Part shown: in pieces, positions 30,766 through 34,738 of the stretch | How the letters are laid out: each line of letters opens with the position of its first letter | How positions within the stretch are numbered: the first letter of the stretch is position 1 | From: an uncultured Dialister sp. | Lineage (GTDB): Bacteria; Bacillota; Negativicutes; Veillonellales; Dialisteraceae | Length of the DNA: 34,738 nucleotides | Assembly: GCA_900543455.1 (NCBI GenBank) | Contig: UQRR01000012.1 | Coordinates: 1 to 34,738, forward strand | Direction of reading: 5' to 3' | Notes under the pieces: model-generated | Seen by the model: only the letters and a program-made list of their open reading frames with translations | What the model was told of the DNA's origin: nothing | Databases searched by the model: none | Translations under genes and position numbers: made by a program

Positions 30766-32905
30766 AGAGCTTCAGCTCCCCGGCTTTCCGTTTCAGCACG
30801 GCCTGTGATTCCTGAAAATCCGAGAGCGCCTTGAAGCGTACAAGGATAGCCGGCAGCAGCCCCTCCGCCGTATTTTTATCTGAGAGAGAAAGAAGGGCGG
30901 ACAGCTGATCGGCAGAGCCGCGAAGCTTCGTGAAGACGCGCTGCACGAGCTGGGCATCGAGCCCTTCTCCGCGGCTGATCCCCGCCTCCTCGGGAATATT
31001 CTCCAGATAGCGTCCCATCTGCTGCGCCACGCGGAAGCCGATGCCATATGGCATACCGCTCTTCGTGAAGGCATCATTCAGCGCATCCAGCAGCTCGAGC
31101 TCCTTATCATTGAGGCCCATGCCCTCCTTCACACGGAAATCATCATACTCCTCGGCCGTGATCTCCTTGTACACCTTTCTCTCTTGCGGCGAAAGCTTCA
31201 GCAGGTCACGGAAATGGCACTGGCTGAGCGTGATCACATTCGCACGATCGAGGATCTTATCCGAGAAATGGCAGGTGGACTCATCCACATTCACCGTCCC
31301 CGTGAAGAGCACATTTCTCCCCACCGGGATCTCCGGCGGATACTTCTCACTGTTGTAGAGGCGCGGGGCGAGCGATGGATTGTACAGACGGATCATCGGA
31401 TGATCCTCTTTCTCCAGCACGGAAATGAACTGTGCGAAATAATGCTCCACACGCGCCAGATTCATCTCATCGAAGCAGACGATGTACTGCTTCTCCGGAT
31501 GCGCCGCCGCATCGATCAGAAGCTCGGCGAGCCCCGTATCCGCACTGCGGTACACCATATTCTTCATATCCACATAGCCCAGGACATCCCCGTCATCCAT
31601 CCATGACGGACGGACCGGCAGGAAACGCACCTGCGACTCGGGAAGTCCCAGCGCACGCCCGTAGAGACGCACCAGCCCGGACTTGCCGATCCCGCTTTTC
31701 CCGGCGAGGATGACCAGGCGGGACGACTTCATGGAGATATGGAAATGGAACAGATCCTTCTCTGCATAGAGGAGGCCGTCATTTTCCGCCGCTTCCTTTA
31801 GGCGGGCGAGGAGATCTCCCTCCGTGAACGGCTTCGGCAGCTCTTTCGCCAGCGCTGCCGGCTCCTGATGGATCTCCGCAGAGACCGGCGCCTTCTCTGC
31901 AGCCTCTGCCTCGCGTATGGGACGGGGATCCCGCCGGTTTCTTCTCGGTGCATACGCCTCTTCGCCTGAAGCGCCGATGCCAAGGCTCTGCACCAGATCA
32001 TCGAGCGCCCTCTGCGTCATCTGCTCACGCGCCTCATGGACAGGCTCTTCCTCCTCCGCCTCATCCGCGAAGGGATTCACCGCGACCCCGCAGTCCTTCA
32101 AGAGATCTGCATCCCGCGGCACCGGCTTCAGATTCAGCCTAAGATCCGCCAGAAATACCTCCGGTACGAACCAGAGCGGGCTCTCCGCGCAGCGAAGGAT
32201 GTGCGAGGACAGCTCCGAATTCTGTCCGTCCACCACCGCATACCCCAGCTGGCCGCGGTTCTTCACACGGAAATACGCTCCGCCTTCCCCGATCACACGG
32301 GAATCGAAGGCCTCATCATACAGCGGCGCAAAGACCACCCACGGCCCGATCTTATTCTCATAATTGCGCGTCGCCGCCACAATGAGACGAGGCGACACAT
32401 CATTATTCCAGTAACGCTTCGACAGCCCCGGCAGCGGCCGATCCGTCAGCAGATGATGACAGAACTTATTGATATCCCCATCAAAGACCGGCGCCTCCTC
32501 CGTGCCGAAAGCCGGCACCGGATAATAATTCCGATCCTCCTCCATGAAGGGCGTCCCCTGCTCCTTCACCATATCATCCAGCACAAAGTACCTGTTATTG
32601 CGGAGTGACGGTGTAAACGACACGAAGCAATCCCCGAAAACGGACTCCAGATTTGCCAGCGCCGACTCCTCATCGGCAAATGAATTGTATCCGAATCCGA
32701 TACGGCTCATGAAGCCCGTGAAGCCGAATTTCTCTCCATCCTCGAAACCTCTCGGCACCGGCGAGACAGGATCCACGAAGAAACGGAAATCCTTCACTCC
32801 CGCCTGCGGCGTCGCGCTCTTCACCACAGCACGCACCCGCCCGAGCACCTTGCCATCCGCCTGACGGACGGCTGAATACGAATCATTCATATACATGTTT
32901 GCCAT
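30749..32905 (-). CDS. McrB-like AAA+ GTPase with an unrecognised N-terminal domain
   Basis: 718 residues. The C-terminal AAA+ module has Walker A GKSGIGKSG at 402-410, Walker B IVCFDEMNLARVEHYF (475-490, the McrB hallmark), sensor region GTVNVDES (536-543) and SDKILDRANV (548-557). McrB proteins assemble as hexamers that load and drive an McrC-type nuclease; here that is the overlapping downstream gene. Residues 1-320 (FRFFVDPVSPVPRGF..., RYWNNDVSPRLIVAATRN...) match no family I can name and are the likely target-recognition part. Residues about 280-370 are an acidic/low-complexity linker. I start at 32905, where GAAGGA is 5 bases upstream; the ATG two codons earlier touches that site. Confidence 0.85.
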   Translation of the reverse strand: MANMYMNDSYSAVRQADGKVLGRVRAVVKSATPQAGVKDFRFFVDPVSPVPRGFEDGEKFGFTGFMSRIGFGYNSFADEESALANLESVFGDCFVSFTPSLRNNRYFVLDDMVKEQGTPFMEEDRNYYPVPAFGTEEAPVFDGDINKFCHHLLTDRPLPGLSKRYWNNDVSPRLIVAATRNYENKIGPWVVFAPLYDEAFDSRVIGEGGAYFRVKNRGQLGYAVVDGQNSELSSHILRCAESPLWFVPEVFLADLRLNLKPVPRDADLLKDCGVAVNPFADEAEEEEPVHEAREQMTQRALDDLVQSLGIGASGEEAYAPRRNRRDPRPIREAEAAEKAPVSAEIHQEPAALAKELPKPFTEGDLLARLKEAAENDGLLYAEKDLFHFHISMKSSRLVILAGKSGIGKSGLVRLYGRALGLPESQVRFLPVRPSWMDDGDVLGYVDMKNMVYRSADTGLAELLIDAAAHPEKQYIVCFDEMNLARVEHYFAQFISVLEKEDHPMIRLYNPSLAPRLYNSEKYPPEIPVGRNVLFTGTVNVDESTCHFSDKILDRANVITLSQCHFRDLLKLSPQERKVYKEITAEEYDDFRVKEGMGLNDKELELLDALNDAFTKSGMPYGIGFRVAQQMGRYLENIPEEAGISRGEGLDAQLVQRVFTKLRGSADQLSALLSLSDKNTAEGLLPAILVRFKALSDFQESQAVLKRKAGELKLYDYTM

Positions 32906-33148
32906 ATGCATCCTTCTTTCGTTGGCCGCATAGAAGGCTGAGAGAGTCTGCGAATGAGGAGCGGCTGAGACACCCGGTCACTTGCCCGTTTTCACAAAAC
33001 GGCGCTTTATCCTTTCCTTTGCGCCGCTCCTTTCTCTCGCATTTCTTATGTCTCATTCAATTTCTATGCTGCGCTTTCTATATCTCTGGCGATATAGAAT
33101 TCACCTGACCCGTGAACAGACACTGTCCCGGATCGAAACGATTATACC
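32906..33148 (-). promoter_or_regulatory. Long 5' leader and -10 box of the McrB-like operon
   Basis: TATAAT (minus strand, 33141-33146) puts the start near 33134 and gives a leader of about 230 bases. The leader contains a 9-bp hairpin TTCTATATC/GATATAGAA (33076-33099) and a GCGGCGC/GCGCCG pair (about 33001-33032). It is not made of the common repeat modules. No ORF with a ribosome site is evident in it. Confidence 0.55.
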
Positions 33149-33174
33149 GAATGGCAAAAATTCTTTTGCCATTC
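33149..33174 (-). promoter_or_regulatory. Perfect palindromic operator over the McrB-like promoter
   Basis: GAATGGCAAAA-ATTC-TTTTGCCATTC: 11-bp perfect arms around 4 bases, ending two bases from the TATAAT box and covering the place where a -35 should be. No -35 consensus is present. This is the layout of a repressor site, or of an activator that replaces the -35. Confidence 0.7.
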
Positions 33175-33229
33175 CCTCCTATTTTAGCATAAGAAGGAGA
33201 AAGAGGGTATAATGAGGAGAATGGGATAG

Positions 33230-33727
33230 CAGTGACTAGTGACTGGTGACTGGGGACTGGTAGCTAGTGGCTAGGGATTAGGGATTAGGGACTCTCTTGT
33301 ATCGTCATTTCGAGCGCCAGCGAGAAATCTTTTTCATTCGCGTTCAGGTAGTCGATGACAGGAAACCCAAACGGGAAACCCGCTCCCCAAGAGACTTTCG
33401 GGCATCGCCCCATATGTACGCGGCGAAGCCGCCACCTGAACCCATTGAACCCGCTGAACCTTTAGTGATAAGTGGCTAGGGATTAGGGATTAGGAGTGAC
33501 TAGTGACTTGTGACTGGTAGCTAGGGATTAGGTTTGCGATACGAGAAAACCGCTAGTTTCAAACCTCTGCGGCGCTTCCCTGTTTTTATGCGCCGCACCA
33601 CCACTCCTCACTCCTAATTCCTCACTCCTCACTAGAGAGCGCGAGGCTTTCAAACGTAATCAAGGGACGGCACACCCCAAGGGCTAACCCCCGCCAGCCT
33701 GACTATTTTGCCAAAAGGATTCCCATC
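33230..33727. repeat. Heptad arrays and composite repeat upstream of the MlaD-like gene
   Basis: No gene is seen. Heptad array (33230-33291), a dispersed element (33292-33410, shared with 34283-34400 and, inverted, 1307-1425), GCGGCGAAGCCGCC, TGAACC nonamers (33437-33461), a second heptad array (33463-33532), GCGGCGC/GCGCCGC hairpin, CTCACTC/CTAATTC heptads (about 33605-33635), and the GGGCTAACCCC end 35 bases before the gene. Confidence 0.78.
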
Positions 33728-34198
33728 ATGACCAAAGAAACCAAAATCGGCATGACTGCCCTTCTCCTCTTTCTTGCCATCGGCATCGCTGCACTCCTTC
33801 TGCATCCGATGGAACGCCTCTTCCCGACCACCTTCCCCGTCTATGCTGTCTTTGATGATGCGCAAGGCATCACGCCGGGAGCTTCCGTGCTCCACGCCGG
33901 CGTCAAGGTCGGGCGGCTGAAAGCCATCACCATTGAAGAAGGCAAGGCCATCCTTCATCTGGAAATCAATCAGAAAGCCATGATCCCCAAGGATGCGGCA
34001 TTCTCCATCACCACTTCCGGCCTCATCGGCGACACCTATGTCAAAATCTCGGGCGGAAATTTGTCTGCCGGTATCCTTGCCAGCGGCGCAACAGTCACCG
34101 AAGACAAAGACCCCCGCATGGATGCGCTCATGGAGAAAGCCAATCACCTCATGGACAGCGCCGAAAAAATGCAGCAGGCGATCGGGCAGTATCAGTGA
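33728..34198 (+). CDS. MlaD-family (MCE-domain) protein
   Basis: 156 residues: a short cytoplasmic start, one N-terminal membrane helix (about 8-25), then a single MCE/MlaD domain (about 38-115: VYAVFDDAQGITPGASVLHAGVKVGRLKAI...ITTSGLIGDTYVKISGG) and a short helical tail. MlaD proteins form periplasmic hexamer rings of lipid-transport ABC systems between inner and outer membranes, which supports a diderm cell. No MlaE, MlaF or other partner lies in the window, so partners must be outside it or the gene is an orphan. AAAGGA lies upstream of the ATG. The TGA stop is inside a heptad array. Confidence 0.9.
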   Translation: MTKETKIGMTALLLFLAIGIAALLLHPMERLFPTTFPVYAVFDDAQGITPGASVLHAGVKVGRLKAITIEEGKAILHLEINQKAMIPKDAAFSITTSGLIGDTYVKISGGNLSAGILASGATVTEDKDPRMDALMEKANHLMDSAEKMQQAIGQYQ

Positions 34199-34738
34199 CT
34201 GGGGATGAGGGAGTGACTTGTGACTGGTAGCTAGTGGCTAGGGATTAGGGATTAGGAGTGACTAATGACTAGTAACCGGGGGCTCTCTTGTATCGTCATT
34301 GCAAGCGCCAGCGAGAAATCTTTTTCATTCGCGGTCAGGCGGTCGATGACAGGAAACACAAACGGGAAACCCGCTCCCCAAGAGCGCTTCGGGCATCGCC
34401 CTTTTTATACTCGACGCGAAGCGCCGCTCCGCCTAAGCCTTCCCCATCGGGGAAGGGGGACCGCGTCAGCGGTGGATAGGGTACTTTCGTAAACAGCACA
34501 CTTGAGACGCTTTTCCCCACTCTCTTTCATACCGCTAGTGCCCTATCCGCCCCTTCGGGGCACCTTCCCCTCGAGGGGAAGGCTGATGATACGAGGGAAG
34601 CCTGCTATCAAGAGACTTTCTGGCATCGCCATTATTTATACTGCGGCAAAGCCGCTACTACAAGTTTGAAAGCAGGGATGATTAGTAGCTAGGGATTAGT
34701 GGCTAGGGATTAGGAGCCCCAAGTGACTGGTAGCTAGT
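34199..34738. repeat. Repeat cluster to the window end
   Basis: No gene is seen. Heptad array (34193-34280), dispersed element (34283-34400), a CCTTCCCC hairpin element in inverted form (34437-34583) that ends GGGGCACCTTCCCCTCGAG and its complement, GCGGCAAAGCCGC, and a heptad array (34676-34738) running off the end. Confidence 0.75.

Overview
The window looks like a chromosomal segment of a diderm Firmicute (class Negativicutes, probably the Veillonella/Dialister/Megasphaera side; the genus is not resolved). Firmicute signs are strong AGGAGG-type ribosome sites, a T-box leader, BioW, a DUF1659/DUF2922 pair, a RelQ-type alarmone synthetase and a lon-engB neighbourhood. Outer-membrane signs are a secreted protein with an SLH-like domain of the kind that begins Negativicutes porins, and an MlaD/MCE-domain protein. 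No rRNA, tRNA, CRISPR array or prophage was seen.

Layout. 0.2-7.6 kb (minus strand): DMT transporter, ChbG/YdjC deacetylase, CorA-like channel, a lipoprotein plus YgiC-like ATP-grasp ligase, DUF1659, DUF2922, and a small conserved protein. 7.8-16.0 kb (plus): a spore-type Lon-like protease, a Fur-family regulator, LonA, EngB, a four-helix-bundle protein and a short SLH protein. 16.0-22.3 kb (minus): an Rpn-family nuclease with a tandem duplication of its 3' end, an orphan bioW behind a BirA-like operator, a YddA/SbmA-like ABC transporter and an AEC permease. 22.5-25.2 kb (plus): a complete T-box leader (likely isoleucine), a BASS-family transporter and a YbdH/HcxA-like 2-oxo-acid dehydrogenase. 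25.6-28.6 kb (minus): histidine kinase, OmpR-type regulator, small alarmone synthetase. 29.0-32.9 kb (minus): a two-gene McrB-like GTPase/DUF2357 nuclease system. 33.7 kb (plus): MlaD-like protein.

The most unusual feature is between the genes. Almost every gap is filled by a composite repeat. One end is a degenerate heptanucleotide array (GTGACTA, GTGACTG, GTAGCTA, GGGATTA). The middle holds GCGGCGC hairpins and a GGCGATGCCCGAAAGT box. The other end is GGTTCAGGG/GGGTTAGCCC. At about twelve genes the stop codon lies in, or within a few bases of, the heptad array, with the G-rich strand as the sense strand in all but one. Genes with ordinary hairpin terminators directly after the stop (corA-like, DUF1659, SLH protein, dehydrogenase) lack this arrangement. 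Three 226-bp elements with 14-bp terminal inverted repeats form a separate MITE-like family.

Working together: the T-box, BASS transporter and oxo-acid dehydrogenase suggest a transport and redox module for a branched-chain or 2-oxobutyrate-type acid that responds to isoleucyl-tRNA charging (inference). The McrB-like/DUF2357 pair is probably a modification-dependent defence system, with a perfect palindrome over the promoter. BioW feeds pimeloyl-CoA to biotin synthesis. Several starts were moved from the longest ORF to a site with a proper ribosome-binding sequence.
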